A DNA stretch of 64,000 bases. Origin: Microbulbifer sp. ALW1. Lineage in GTDB: Bacteria > Pseudomonadota > Gammaproteobacteria > Pseudomonadales > Cellvibrionaceae. Every line of letters begins with the position of its first letter. Position 1 is the stretch's first letter. Positions 1 to 8,627 of this stretch are shown piece after piece. Location: the NCBI RefSeq assembly GCF_009903625.1, contig NZ_CP047569.1, positions 2,016,501-2,080,500 of the forward strand, read 5' to 3'. Made by a program: the position numbers and the translations under genes. The notes under the pieces were generated by a model. That model saw only the letters and a program-made list of their open reading frames with translations, was not told where the DNA came from and did no database searches.

Positions 1-279
1 CCGCCAAAGATTGGGCACTTTAATCGTGTCTCCGGGCCGAATGACATGATTGACCAGAACGCGATCGATGGGGATATTTCTGGTCAGTTCCCGGGCGGCG
101 TGCTGAAGTCCCTGAAAAAGACGGACTACAAAAATGATGTTGGCGAGGCGGCGTCTTTGGTGGGGGTCCGGACGAATGGTACTTGGGCGTTTTATTACCA
201 GGTGTACTCCGTCGCCGGGGTGACCAAGACCGGTAAGGTGTATCAGATCGCCGATGGTATGCCTGCGACTGTCCGCTAG
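1..279 (+). CDS. C-terminal part of an unrecognised protein (start outside window)
   Basis: The reading frame is open from the first base to the TAG at 277-279 and gives 92 residues. An ATG at 46 lies inside this frame, but there is no clear Shine-Dalgarno before it, so the gene probably starts upstream of the window. The visible part is hydrophilic and rich in Gly, Val and Thr, with a run of small and aromatic residues (TWAFYYQVYSVAG) that could be beta strand. No catalytic motif, signal peptide or membrane segment is visible. I do not recognise the family and assign no function. Confidence 0.5.
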   Translation, partial: PPKIGHFNRVSGPNDMIDQNAIDGDISGQFPGGVLKSLKKTDYKNDVGEAASLVGVRTNGTWAFYYQVYSVAGVTKTGKVYQIADGMPATVR

Positions 280-315
280 TATCGGCAGAGTAAATTTCCA
301 ACTTTTTTCGTTGCT

Positions 316-342
316 TACCCTCACTGTACTTGTGAGGGTGGT
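316..342 (+). terminator. possible weak hairpin terminator after the partial gene
   Basis: ACCCTCAC (317-324) pairs with GTGAGGGT (332-339) around a 7-base loop. It lies 37 bases after the stop of the first gene. No proper T-run follows on either strand, so it is a weak candidate only. Confidence 0.3.
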
Positions 343-494
343 ACTTTCTCGTCGGTATATGACCTACCGAATAGCGCTAATCTCGGGAGTCTGTGACCGC
401 TTGGACAGCCTGGCCTGGTGCACCAAGAATCCATTTCGCGCCAATCGAGACTAGACTTTAGGTGTTAACCAACGCTAACGAGGAGTCCCAGTCG

Positions 495-734
495 ATGGCC
501 ATGCGCACCCTGGAAACCGAATTTCCCGATCTCGCCGACAGTATCCGCCACCTGATTCAAGACAGTATTCAGTTCAAGACCGACAGAGACAATTACCACA
601 AGCTGGATAAGGCCATCCGCGGTCTGGAAGAGCGCGGTGTGGCTACCGATGACAACCACTTCAATGAGCTGAAGATCCAGCGGGCCCACCTCAAGGATCA
701 GTTGTATCGGCAGGCCAAAAGTCACAAGCACTGA
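495..734 (+). CDS. DUF465 / YdcH-like small coiled-coil protein
   Basis: A 79-residue hydrophilic, mostly helical protein of the YdcH/DUF465 type. The central segment with alternating charged and hydrophobic residues (KLDKAIRGLEERG) and the C-terminal basic stretch (LKIQRAHLKDQLYRQ) are typical of this family of short two-helix coiled-coil proteins, whose function is unknown. The ATG at 495 is chosen because GAGGAG at 480-485 lies nine bases before it. An in-frame start at 462 would add eleven unconserved-looking residues and has no ribosome site. The gene appears monocistronic. Confidence 0.8.
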   Translation: MAMRTLETEFPDLADSIRHLIQDSIQFKTDRDNYHKLDKAIRGLEERGVATDDNHFNELKIQRAHLKDQLYRQAKSHKH

Positions 735-791
735 CGGCCGGTTTTAGCCCGTTTGAGACCCGCCCTGTGAACTATGGTTCGGGGCGGTCGC

Positions 792-1178
792 TCAGAAGCG
801 GGCTAGTTCGTCACGCAGGTCTTGTTCGAGATCCTTAGGCTCGGTAATCCAGACACTTTCATCCGATCCCGGAAAAACACCCACTTCGATTCCGTCCTTT
901 TTCAGGCCCGGCAGCCAGCGGTTGAGGAACTGGGGCAGGGGAATGCTTCTGGGGCTCAGGTCCGCGTCGCTACCGGCATGCGCCTCGGCAAATTCGCTGC
1001 TGGGCCACACTGGCAAATAGTCAAAGCCGCCATCTTCGTCCGAGTGCAGCTTCAGAAAGTGCTCGTCGCTATTGATCAGTATCCACACTTCCCGCTCTTC
1101 ACCGACCAGGTCCAGAAAGTACTCGTAGCGTTCTTCGCAACTGAGGTCGAGAACGGCTTGGAGGTCATTGTTACTCAT
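792..1178 (-). CDS. DUF2750 family protein
   Basis: A 128-residue cytoplasmic acidic protein resembling the DUF2750 family. The opening LxxxCEERYEYFLDLVGEEREVWIL pattern (residues 8-35), the central LPVWPSSEFAEAH (residues 55-67) and the late VFPGSDESVWI match the usual order in that family, whose role is unknown. A longer start at 1205 would add nine residues; neither start has a convincing Shine-Dalgarno, and 1178 fits the family length better. It converges with the DUF465 gene across 57 bases, in which CCGCCC and GGGCGG could form a hairpin. Confidence 0.7.
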   Translation of the reverse strand: MSNNDLQAVLDLSCEERYEYFLDLVGEEREVWILINSDEHFLKLHSDEDGGFDYLPVWPSSEFAEAHAGSDADLSPRSIPLPQFLNRWLPGLKKDGIEVGVFPGSDESVWITEPKDLEQDLRDELARF

Positions 1179-1403
1179 TTTGGGGCCTGTGTTTTCAGTT
1201 GGCATTGGGCGGAGCCTACAGGGGATTGATCGACGGGTGAAGCCGGATTGTCGAGGAGTGGTCCTGTTATAACGTGGCTTTGGTGCGAACCGTCGATACT
1301 AATATGGTCGACGCCAAACAGTCGAGGCAATAGATTTTCCGCGAATATGTGCACAATGATACTCTCGCTCTTAAACATTCCCTGAATTCGGCAGGCAAAT
1401 ATT

Positions 1404-3230
1404 ATGGAAGATATCCTCGCAAACCCCATGGCGTTGTTGGTGATGGTGGGGATTGTCTCGATTGTCTGTCAGTACTTAGCCTATATGCTCAAGCTGCCGG
1501 CGATTTTGCCCTTGCTGCTGGCAGGATTGGTGCTGGGGCCGGTGACGGGAATTCTCGATCCGGACGCTCTGTTTGGCGACCTGCTTTTTCCGATTGTATC
1601 GCTGGCGGTTGCCATCATTCTGTTCGAGGGGGCGCTTACCCTCAAGTTTTCTGACCTTGCCGGGCACGGCACCATGGTGCGCAATTTGTGTACTCTGGGT
1701 GCCCTTGTGACCTTTCTGGTTGCGACGCCTGCTGCACACTATTTTCTCGGCATGCCAATGCAAATGGCCGCCTTGTTCGGCGCCATTGTCACGGTAACCG
1801 GGCCCACGGTGATTGTGCCCATGTTACGCACAGTGCGCCCGAATACCCGCATTTCAAATATTTTGCGCTGGGAGGGGATTGTTATCGATCCCATTGGTGC
1901 CCTGCTTGCGGTGCTGGTCTACGAGTACATCGTTGCGTTGCACGGTGCGCTGGAGCATACCCTGATCACTTTCCTCAAAGTCGTGGTTATCGGTTTTGGC
2001 GTTGGTTCCTTGATGGGGTATTTCGTGGGCTCCCTGCTAAGGAATAACTGGGTACCACACTATCTGCGCAATACGGCGGTACTGACGCTGATGCTCGGTG
2101 CCTACGCCGCCTCCAACCTGATGACCCATGAATCCGGCCTCCTGACGGTGACGGTGATGGGCATCTGGATGGCAAATATGAAAAACCTGGATGTCGATGA
2201 CATTCTGGAGTTCAAGGAAACCCTCAGCGTACTGCTGATTTCGGCACTGTTTATCCTGCTTGCCGCGCGCCTGGAGTTTTTCACACTGACGCAGCTGGGG
2301 TGGGGCGCGCTGCTGGTTTTGGTGGCGATCATGTTTGTCGCCCGGCCGCTCTCGGTATTCCTGTCGTCTCCCGGTTCCGGTTTGAGCTGGCGTGAGCTGG
2401 CGCTGCTCAGTTGGATAGCGCCGCGGGGCATAGTGGCTGCGGCAGTCTCTGCACTTTTTGCCCTGAAGCTGGACACCATTGGGCTGCCCAAGTCCGAATT
2501 GTTGGTGCCGATGGTCTTTCTGGTGATTATCGCCACCGTTGTGCTGCAGAGCCTCACATCCAAAACAGTTGCCAAGCTGCTGGGCGTGCGTGCGCCTTAT
2601 CCCAATGGCTACCTGTTGTTTGGCGGTGCCAAGTTTGCGCGCATGCTGGCGAAAGACCTGATGGAGAAGGGCGTTCCGGTGCGGATTGCGGATACCAACT
2701 GGGACGCCATCCGCGAGGCACGCATGGAAAATATCCCCACCTATTACGGTAACCCCATCTCCGAGCACGCGAGCCTGACTATGGACTTATCCACAGTGGG
2801 CAAGGTGCTGGTATTGTCGCCCTACAAACAGCTCAATCCCTTGGTGACCTACCACTTCGAGCACATCCTCGGAGATGGCTCGGTATTGGGATTAAGTAGC
2901 GGTACCCAGGAAGGGCGAGCTAGCCACAAGGTGTCAGAGGAGTACGCGAAAAAGCTGGAGCTCTTCTCTGACAGTGCAAGCTACAGCCGTCTTGCCAGCC
3001 TGGTGGCAAAAGGGGCAACGATCAAAACCACCCGCATCACCGAAGCCTTTACCATCGAGGATTACCGGGAAACCTACGGCAACCGTGCTACGCAGCTGTA
3101 TGCGGTGGACCCACAGGGGAAAATTCATATCAATACGATTTCCCACGAGTTTGAACTGACGGCGGACTGGCAGCTCGTCAGTCTGATCGCGCCAGAGGAA
3201 GGTAGCGAGAAATTGGCAGAAAAGGAGTAG
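1404..3230 (+). CDS. CPA-type cation:proton antiporter with C-terminal RCK-like domain
   Basis: A 608-residue inner-membrane protein. The first 390 or so residues form about 12 hydrophobic helices with the sodium/proton exchanger signature: PAILPLLLAGLVLGP near residue 30, IILFEGALTL near 75, an ATVTGPT-like VTVTGPTVIVP near 135, and GIVIDPIGALLAV near 160 with the conserved Asp expected to bind the ion. WIAPRGIVAAAV near 340 is also typical of NhaP/CPA1 proteins. After residue 400 comes a soluble domain (GYLLFGGAKFARMLAKDLMEKGVPVRIADTN) that looks like an RCK/TrkA-N nucleotide-binding fold, followed by a tail to 608. The likely role is pH or sodium homeostasis with cytosolic gating. The ion specificity cannot be read from the sequence. 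A terminator follows at 3335-3361. Confidence 0.85.
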   Translation: MEDILANPMALLVMVGIVSIVCQYLAYMLKLPAILPLLLAGLVLGPVTGILDPDALFGDLLFPIVSLAVAIILFEGALTLKFSDLAGHGTMVRNLCTLGALVTFLVATPAAHYFLGMPMQMAALFGAIVTVTGPTVIVPMLRTVRPNTRISNILRWEGIVIDPIGALLAVLVYEYIVALHGALEHTLITFLKVVVIGFGVGSLMGYFVGSLLRNNWVPHYLRNTAVLTLMLGAYAASNLMTHESGLLTVTVMGIWMANMKNLDVDDILEFKETLSVLLISALFILLAARLEFFTLTQLGWGALLVLVAIMFVARPLSVFLSSPGSGLSWRELALLSWIAPRGIVAAAVSALFALKLDTIGLPKSELLVPMVFLVIIATVVLQSLTSKTVAKLLGVRAPYPNGYLLFGGAKFARMLAKDLMEKGVPVRIADTNWDAIREARMENIPTYYGNPISEHASLTMDLSTVGKVLVLSPYKQLNPLVTYHFEHILGDGSVLGLSSGTQEGRASHKVSEEYAKKLELFSDSASYSRLASLVAKGATIKTTRITEAFTIEDYRETYGNRATQLYAVDPQGKIHINTISHEFELTADWQLVSLIAPEEGSEKLAEKE

Positions 3231-3334
3231 CGGCTCTGCCCCCCGAAAAAGGGAAAATGATTATCGATGGTTTTTAACGGCTGCGCGCATAGTCCTGTTA
3301 GCTACCGAAGGTAAGTGTTGATTTATTGATCTTG

Positions 3335-3361
3335 AAAACGAGACTCCGATCTCGTTTTTTA
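3335..3361 (+). terminator. intrinsic terminator between antiporter gene and pilU
   Basis: AACGAGA (3337-3343) pairs with TCTCGTT (3350-3356) around a 6-base loop and runs into a T-tract (3355-3360). It stands 105 bases after the antiporter stop and 69 bases before pilU, so pilU needs its own promoter. Confidence 0.75.
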
Positions 3362-3429
3362 TTTGCGATGCATCACGGTTTTGGTAGTCTCTGCACTCGA
3401 CGATTTTCGCGCCAGCAGGAACTGAATCA

Positions 3430-4611
3430 ATGGATTTCACCGGTTATCTCCGTGTACTCGCCAAAAACGATGGCTCTGACCTTTACCTCAGTACCGGAGC
3501 ACCGCCCTGTGCCAAGTTTCAGGGTGTACTGAAGCCCCTGAGCAAGGAGCCACTTGCGCCCGGGGAGATCGAGAAGATCGCCACAGAAATCATGGATGAG
3601 GAGCAGCGCGAGGAGTTCAAGCGCGAACTGGAAATGAACCTGGCGATGACCATTCCCCATGTGGGGCGTTTCCGGATCAATATCTTCTGGCAGCGCAACC
3701 AGGTTTCCATTGTTGCGCGAAATATCGTCACCGAAATCCCGAAGTTTGATGACCTGAAGTTACCGCCCATCCTCAAGGATGTGGTGATGGCCAAGCGTGG
3801 CCTGGTGCTGTTTGTCGGTGGCACCGGTTCCGGAAAATCCACCTCTCTGGCAGCGCTGATCGACCATCGCAACACCAACAGTGGTGGACACATCATCACC
3901 ATTGAGGATCCCGTGGAGTATGTGCACCGGCACAAGAAGAGTGTGATCAACCAGCGGGAAGTCGGTGTCGATACCCGCAGCTTTCACGCCGCCCTGAAAA
4001 ATACCCTGCGCCAGGCGCCAGACGTAATTCTGATTGGCGAGATCCGCGATCGCGAAACCATGGAGCACGCCATCGCCTTTGCCGAGACCGGCCACCTGGC
4101 GATCTCCACCCTTCACGCCAACAACGCCAACCAGGCCCTCGACCGGATTGTGAATTTCTTCCCCGAAGAGCGCCGCCCACAACTGCTGATGTCCCTGTCG
4201 CAGAATATCCGCGCTTTTGTTTCACAGCGCCTGGTGCCAACGGTCGATGGCAAGCGCTGTGCCGCGGTGGAAATCCTGCTGGGTACCCAGACGATTAACG
4301 AGCTGATCCTCAAGGGTGAATTCCACAACATCAAGGAAATGATGGAGAAGTCGGAAAACCTTGGCATGCAGACGTTTGACGCCGCACTGTTCAAACTCTA
4401 CGTGGAAGAGCGGATCAGCCACGAGGAGGCGATCAAGAACGCGGACTCTGCCAATAACCTGCGTCTGCGTATCAAAATGTATGAAGAGGGAAAGAAACCT
4501 AAGGCCGTGCCTGAGGAGGATGAGGCGAAAAGCGTTGGCGCCATTGCCGGCGGTGGGCTCGCGCTGTCCCTTGAGTCCATTGATGAAGAGGAAGAAGTGG
4601 TCAACTTCTAA
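3430..4611 (+). CDS. pilU: type IV pilus retraction ATPase PilU
   Basis: A 393-residue secretion-superfamily ATPase of the PilT/PilU group. It carries a Walker A GGTGSGKS at residues 130-137, an Asp box region (HIITIEDPVEY), a Walker B ILIGEIRD and the His box TLHANNANQAL. The opening SDLYLSTGAPP, the segment KRGLVLFVGGTGSGKSTSLAALIDHRN and the long acidic C-terminus (DEEEEVVNF) match PilU better than PilT. PilU assists PilT in pulling pili back for twitching motility and DNA uptake, working at the cytoplasmic base of the pilus machine. The usual neighbour pilT is not next to it; an antiporter gene sits upstream and the EPS locus downstream. The start has only a weak ribosome site. Confidence 0.92.
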   Translation: MDFTGYLRVLAKNDGSDLYLSTGAPPCAKFQGVLKPLSKEPLAPGEIEKIATEIMDEEQREEFKRELEMNLAMTIPHVGRFRINIFWQRNQVSIVARNIVTEIPKFDDLKLPPILKDVVMAKRGLVLFVGGTGSGKSTSLAALIDHRNTNSGGHIITIEDPVEYVHRHKKSVINQREVGVDTRSFHAALKNTLRQAPDVILIGEIRDRETMEHAIAFAETGHLAISTLHANNANQALDRIVNFFPEERRPQLLMSLSQNIRAFVSQRLVPTVDGKRCAAVEILLGTQTINELILKGEFHNIKEMMEKSENLGMQTFDAALFKLYVEERISHEEAIKNADSANNLRLRIKMYEEGKKPKAVPEEDEAKSVGAIAGGGLALSLESIDEEEEVVNF

Positions 4612-4944
4612 CCTACTGTATATATAGGTGAGCGCGTCAAACGGTGCGCTTACCAAACCCTTATAAGTAGAAGCTACTCGGAAATTCCAACACAAAAAGA
4701 AAAATTAACTATTTAACCGACCGATCTAAAATCGGCGACAAAGAATCCTGTTTCCGTTTTTTCGTAAAAAAAGTGCGTTAAACGGTTGAATCACCTCCTC
4801 CCTTCTCCCCCCGGCAAGTCGATGTAACTTACTCTGCGCATAAATCATCTTTTCTCCTGTTGGCTCCTGCCGGTGATCAGCCCGAAACACATGCTCCTAA
4901 TTCTCTAGTTACATTTCATTATCTAAAGGGAAGCTATTGCGGAT

Positions 4945-4987
4945 AGCCCGAATGGGCCCTTGTTTAAAACGAGCACCTCGATATTCT
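4945..4987 (+). promoter_or_regulatory. EPS motif copy 1 with overlapping promoter, reading into arm A
   Basis: AGCCCGAATGGGCCCTTG at 4945-4962 contains the palindromic core GCCC-GAAT-GGGC. Its last bases start a -35-like TTGTTT (4960-4965), and a -10-like TATTCT lies at 4982-4987 after a 16-base spacer. Three further copies with the same promoter geometry stand before the other EPS arms (24935-24977, 32184-32227, 35305-35348). The position directly against the -35 suggests an activator site. The box assignments are by eye. Confidence 0.65.
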
Positions 4988-5001
4988 AGCTCCAAAGTGG
5001 G

Positions 5002-5013
5002 TTAACCGGTTAA
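5002..5013. promoter_or_regulatory. perfect 12-bp palindrome TTAACCGGTTAA near the predicted arm A transcript start
   Basis: TTAACCGGTTAA is a perfect palindrome about 15 bases after the predicted -10 of the arm A promoter. Its place at the transcript start would suit a repressor operator. It is not seen at the other three EPS promoters. Confidence 0.3.
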
Positions 5014-5279
5014 GAAGGTATCATTCGTTACCGTAAAAACTGGTAAATCGCGCTGGAGAAATCTTAAGTCGGCAAGCTGAATTTTTTTCCAGTGCATGAG
5101 TGTACCTGAAAAACAGCATCTCAATTTTATTCGTCTTGGTGAGGCAGGTAAAAGATTAGTTGTCATGGGATTTTTCTGGTTTACCTCATTCTATCAGTAC
5201 GTTTGTAAGCGTGGATCAACGTGAGTGACTACATAAACGCACATTGGGTTGGTCTAGTGTCTTGTAAAGTTGGAAGCGG

Positions 5280-6128
5280 ATGATGGCGAGTGTAATTATT
5301 CCTGCCCATAATGAATCAGGCGTCATTGACCGTTGCTTACATTCAATTTTGCAAGAAGGCACTTCAAAAACTGATGCGTTCGAAGTGATTGTTGTCTGTA
5401 ACGGTTGCTCGGATGACACCGCCCTTAGAGCAAAAAAGTATCCGAATGTCACCGTAGTAGAGATCACCGAAGCTTCCAAGATTAAGGCGTTAAATAAGGG
5501 TGACTCAGTTGCAGCATCTTATCCGCGTGTCTACCTGGACGCGGATATTGAAATCAGTTCCGGTTCTCTGAAGAAGGCAATTGAAATTATTCAGTCTTCT
5601 GAAATTCTCGCCGCATCACCAAAAGCTGAGTTTGATCTGACCTCATCCAATATTTGGGTCAAATCGTTTTATGCAATTTGGACCAAACTACCGTATTTCT
5701 CCCGTGGGAAAATGATTGGGTCCGGAATCTACATTCTTTCAGAAGAAGGGCGAGCTAGATTCACGAGCTTCCCAGACTTGGTGTCGGATGATGGCTTTAT
5801 CAGGTCATTATTTAGTGATCATGAAAGACAGACGTTAAATGGATGCCATTTCAAAATCTTCGTGCCTCACACTCTAATAGAGTTAATCAAGATAAAACGG
5901 CGATCTGCCTTTGGCAACCGGGAATTGTCCGCGATCAACCCTAACGCTGATGTTGGTCGTGACAACACCGCAAAAGATCTGTTGGTATTAATTACGAAAA
6001 AACCATGGCTTATACCTGCGGCTATTGTCTATTTGATTGTGAAGCTGCGAATTAATTCTACCAATAGGAAAGCGTTGAGTTCGGGCGCGAAATTCAAATG
6101 GGAACGTGATATGAGTTCACGCGCCTAG
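5280..6128 (+). CDS. family 2 glycosyltransferase, first gene of EPS arm A
   Basis: A 282-residue inverting GT-A glycosyltransferase (GT2-like). It opens with SVIIPAHNESGVIDRCLHSI, followed by VIVVCNGCSDDT and the metal-binding RVYLDADIEI (Asp-x-Asp-like) near residue 90. A hydrophobic stretch near residues 236-256 (ITKKPWLIPAAIVYLIVKL) probably anchors the C-terminus in the inner membrane. It would transfer one sugar during assembly of the EPS repeat unit on its lipid carrier; donor and acceptor are not predictable. GGAAG at 5272-5276 precedes the ATG at 5280, and a second ATG follows directly. It is the first gene behind the motif promoter at 4945. Confidence 0.85.
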   Translation: MMASVIIPAHNESGVIDRCLHSILQEGTSKTDAFEVIVVCNGCSDDTALRAKKYPNVTVVEITEASKIKALNKGDSVAASYPRVYLDADIEISSGSLKKAIEIIQSSEILAASPKAEFDLTSSNIWVKSFYAIWTKLPYFSRGKMIGSGIYILSEEGRARFTSFPDLVSDDGFIRSLFSDHERQTLNGCHFKIFVPHTLIELIKIKRRSAFGNRELSAINPNADVGRDNTAKDLLVLITKKPWLIPAAIVYLIVKLRINSTNRKALSSGAKFKWERDMSSRA

Positions 6129-6158
6129 TTTTTGTGTCACAGACAGGAGTTTTCGTTT

Positions 6159-6644
6159 ATGGATGAACGTAACTTTAACGAAGCCAAAAATACTTCCAAA
6201 AAAGTGCTACTGATTTCATCAAGTGGTGGTCACTGGGTTCAGTTAAGCCGACTTGTGCCAAGTCTTGTTTCGTGTAATTTGTATTTTGCAAGTACTGATA
6301 AGTCATATCAGTCGACTGTTCCTGATGGACATTTCTTTTACGTGCCTGATGCGTCGAGAACAGATACAGTTTTCAAGATTTTAGCGCAAGCGATCACCGT
6401 TCTATTGACCATAATTCGCGTCAATCCACAGGTTGTCATTACAACAGGCGCGGCGCCAGGATTTTTTGCGGTTTTCTTTGCAAAAAAAATGGGTAAGAAA
6501 ACCATTTGGATAGATAGTATCGCCAATGTTTGGGAGATATCAATGTCAGGGTCGAGGGCGATTAAGCACTCGGATTTGATGGTTACCCAATGGCCGCACC
6601 TGGATTCAGAACTGGGTGCCAAGTATTTCGGATCTGTAATTTAA
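6159..6644 (+). CDS. PssD/Alg14-like glycosyltransferase subunit
   Basis: A 161-residue protein of the Alg14/PssD type. The opening KKVLLISSSGGHWVQLSRL is the family glycine-rich segment, and VVITTGAAPGFFAVFFAKKMGKKTIWIDS in the middle is the typical membrane-associated part. In this family the subunit anchors the catalytic PssE/Alg13-like partner at the membrane and provides the acceptor side; the partner is the next gene. The ATG at 6159 is chosen because AGGAG (6145-6149) lies before it; an upstream in-frame start at 6132 lacks a site. It stands 30 bases after the GT2 gene in the same operon. Confidence 0.85.
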   Translation: MDERNFNEAKNTSKKVLLISSSGGHWVQLSRLVPSLVSCNLYFASTDKSYQSTVPDGHFFYVPDASRTDTVFKILAQAITVLLTIIRVNPQVVITTGAAPGFFAVFFAKKMGKKTIWIDSIANVWEISMSGSRAIKHSDLMVTQWPHLDSELGAKYFGSVI

Positions 6645-6773
6645 TTAAACATTCTAAGTCAGAAATTTTACGATGATCCGGCCTGCACACAGAAAGAATT
6701 ATACGGCTAGCTTTTTATCCCGATAGAAAAATGGCCTATCAAGCCGTATAGAGAACATGGAATAGATAAGGCT

Positions 6774-7256
6774 ATGATATTTGTCAGCGTAGGCACACAA
6801 TTACCGTTCGATAGACTTATTTCAGCTATGGACGAATGGGCGTCAGGCCACCAAGGTTCTTCTGTATTTGCTCAGATAGGTGAAAGTCGATACGTTCCGA
6901 GAAATATTAATTTTGAGAAAAGCCTGAGTATTTCAGAGTATACCGATTTCTTTAATGAAGCGAATCTGGTGGTGTCACATGCTGGAATGGGGACAATAAT
7001 TACCGCCTTGGAAACCCGCAAGCCACTCATAATAATGCCCAGGGAGTTTTCTCGCGGAGAACATCGGAACGATCATCAAATAGCGACAGCTGAAAAATTT
7101 TCTCACTTTGATCTGATACATGTCGTCAGAGATTCCGCCAGTTTATTTGGCGCAATCAACGCAGCAATGAAATCCTCTGAGGTGACCTCTAATCCGCGAC
7201 TCGAGGTTTCCGATACGTTGATCAAAGCCATCGAGAGTGTGATTGAATCCGCCTGA
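6774..7256 (+). CDS. PssE/Alg13-like catalytic glycosyltransferase subunit
   Basis: A 160-residue GT28 C-terminal domain protein. MIFVSVGTQLPFDRLISAMDEW at the start, SHAGMGTIITALETRKPLIIMPR in the middle and NDHQIATAEKF are the nucleotide-sugar-binding signatures of PssE, Alg13 and the MurG C-terminal half. It should pair with the PssD-like product of the preceding gene to form one split glycosyltransferase at the inner membrane. A gap of 129 AT-rich bases separates the two genes, which is larger than usual for such a pair; no gene or strong signal was seen in the gap. Confidence 0.85.
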   Translation: MIFVSVGTQLPFDRLISAMDEWASGHQGSSVFAQIGESRYVPRNINFEKSLSISEYTDFFNEANLVVSHAGMGTIITALETRKPLIIMPREFSRGEHRNDHQIATAEKFSHFDLIHVVRDSASLFGAINAAMKSSEVTSNPRLEVSDTLIKAIESVIESA

Positions 7257-7316
7257 CAGGAATGCGGACGTCGAGCCAGCAAAGTGATAACAGAAAACAT
7301 TTATAAAAGGTCGGGG

Positions 7317-8627
7317 ATGGATTCTGTTCATAATGAACACTGTCTTTTGGCAAAATTATTTATTATTTCATTATTTATTCCTGGTGAATTCTATCTGAAT
7401 CTAGGCGGCTTAAGGTTAGAGATGTATCGGGTCATTTTAATGGTCTCTACCTTGAGTAGCTTCCGCTTTGTAACCGGCTCGAGTACTGTCCTGCACCTGG
7501 GCGATAAATGTGTAAATGCAGCTATTCTGTGGGCAGTCGCATCCATATTTCTTAATTATGGCGTTGGAAAAGGCATTGAGAAGTCGGGCATACTCTTTAT
7601 TGAATTGTTTGGAGCTTACTATCTCGCACGGAGAACCTTTGTATCAATAGATAGTATATTGTCGGTTTACAAAGTTTATATCATTTTGGTTTTGGTTATC
7701 TTGCCTTTTAGTTTTATTGAATTTATAACGGGAGATAAGTGGATTCATGAAATTGCGTCTTCGATGACTGGCCATAGGCATTTACCTGCGTCTCTATATA
7801 CCGAAAAATATATTCGGATGGGGATGACGAGATCCGCCAGCGCCTTTTCTCATCCCATTCTAAACGGAATTATATGCGTTACGGTATTGCCAATAGCCTT
7901 TTATCGATACCTTAAAGATAAAAAAATAGGATATTTGTTGATAGTATTTTCTCTCGTTTTGGCAGTAGTGACTTCAATTTCCTCCGCGGCATTTTTAGCC
8001 CTTGCGATATATCTTGCGGTAATTGTTTTTTTCAAATTAAAGCAAAAGATAGGCGACGGAATGAGGCGGGTTATTTGGTTAGTGGTCGCAGCGGCTATAG
8101 TTGTTCAAATGGTCTCCAATCGGGGGCTGGTCAAGTTAGTTATTCAGAACTTGACATTCAATCCCCATACTGGAACGCACAGGTTGCTCATTATTGAGCA
8201 TCTCAAGGATGACATTCTACGAGCGCCTTTCTTTGGTTCAGGTATTGGCGCTCCCTGGTCCGCACCCTTCTGGATGGGGCAAAGTATCGACAATTTTTGG
8301 TGGGCAACCGCATTTTTCTTCGGGATACCATTCCCATTGTTGGTTTCATATTCGGTAATTTACTGCGTTAGAAAAATTCGAGTATCCGCTCATCCTGGAG
8401 AGAGTGACTATTTCGCGTTCTCTGTTATTAGTATGTGTTTGGCGTTTTTATTTCTTGGCCTGACGGTACATCTTTTTGGAAAAGCCCAGCCACTATTTTT
8501 CTTTGTAATCGGAACAGCTGCTGCGGTGGTGGTATTGCTACAAAAAACTATGGATGTATCACCTTCGAATAATAAAAAAGAACAGGTTCCAGGGCTGATG
8601 TGGAGGCGCAACTATGATCTACAATAA
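7317..8627 (+). CDS. O-antigen ligase/polymerase (Wzy-like) membrane protein
   Basis: A 436-residue integral membrane protein with about ten hydrophobic segments. The region around residues 165-185 (RMGMTRSASAFSHPILNG) and the large periplasmic loop near residues 280-345 (LTFNPHTGTHRLLIIEHLKDDI, then GSGIGAPWS) resemble the Wzy/O-antigen ligase family, in which the R-x-G motifs of the loops and conserved His bind lipid-linked glycans. In an EPS locus with a flippase it most likely polymerises the repeat units. The ATG at 7317 is preferred because AAAAGG (7305-7310) precedes it; a GTG at 7284 could add eleven residues. It overlaps the next gene by 14 bases, so the two are probably translationally coupled. 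Confidence 0.75.
   Translation: MDSVHNEHCLLAKLFIISLFIPGEFYLNLGGLRLEMYRVILMVSTLSSFRFVTGSSTVLHLGDKCVNAAILWAVASIFLNYGVGKGIEKSGILFIELFGAYYLARRTFVSIDSILSVYKVYIILVLVILPFSFIEFITGDKWIHEIASSMTGHRHLPASLYTEKYIRMGMTRSASAFSHPILNGIICVTVLPIAFYRYLKDKKIGYLLIVFSLVLAVVTSISSAAFLALAIYLAVIVFFKLKQKIGDGMRRVIWLVVAAAIVVQMVSNRGLVKLVIQNLTFNPHTGTHRLLIIEHLKDDILRAPFFGSGIGAPWSAPFWMGQSIDNFWWATAFFFGIPFPLLVSYSVIYCVRKIRVSAHPGESDYFAFSVISMCLAFLFLGLTVHLFGKAQPLFFFVIGTAAAVVVLLQKTMDVSPSNNKKEQVPGLMWRRNYDLQ

Larger units (their letters stand above)
4612..5279. other. 668-bp gene-free leader of EPS arm A
   Basis: This AT-rich stretch separates pilU from the first EPS gene. It holds the shared 18-bp EPS motif with a promoter (4945-4987), a perfect 12-bp palindrome (5002-5013) and a predicted untranslated leader of about 285 bases. 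A 42-codon open frame at 5096-5224 has no ribosome site and is not called. No RNA gene or known riboswitch fold was recognised. Confidence 0.6.

Noticed and set aside
5096..5224. 42-codon open frame in the leader of EPS arm A
   Set aside because: It starts with ATG but has no ribosome site, no recognisable motif and lies in an AT-rich leader; it could be a leader peptide, but nothing supports it.
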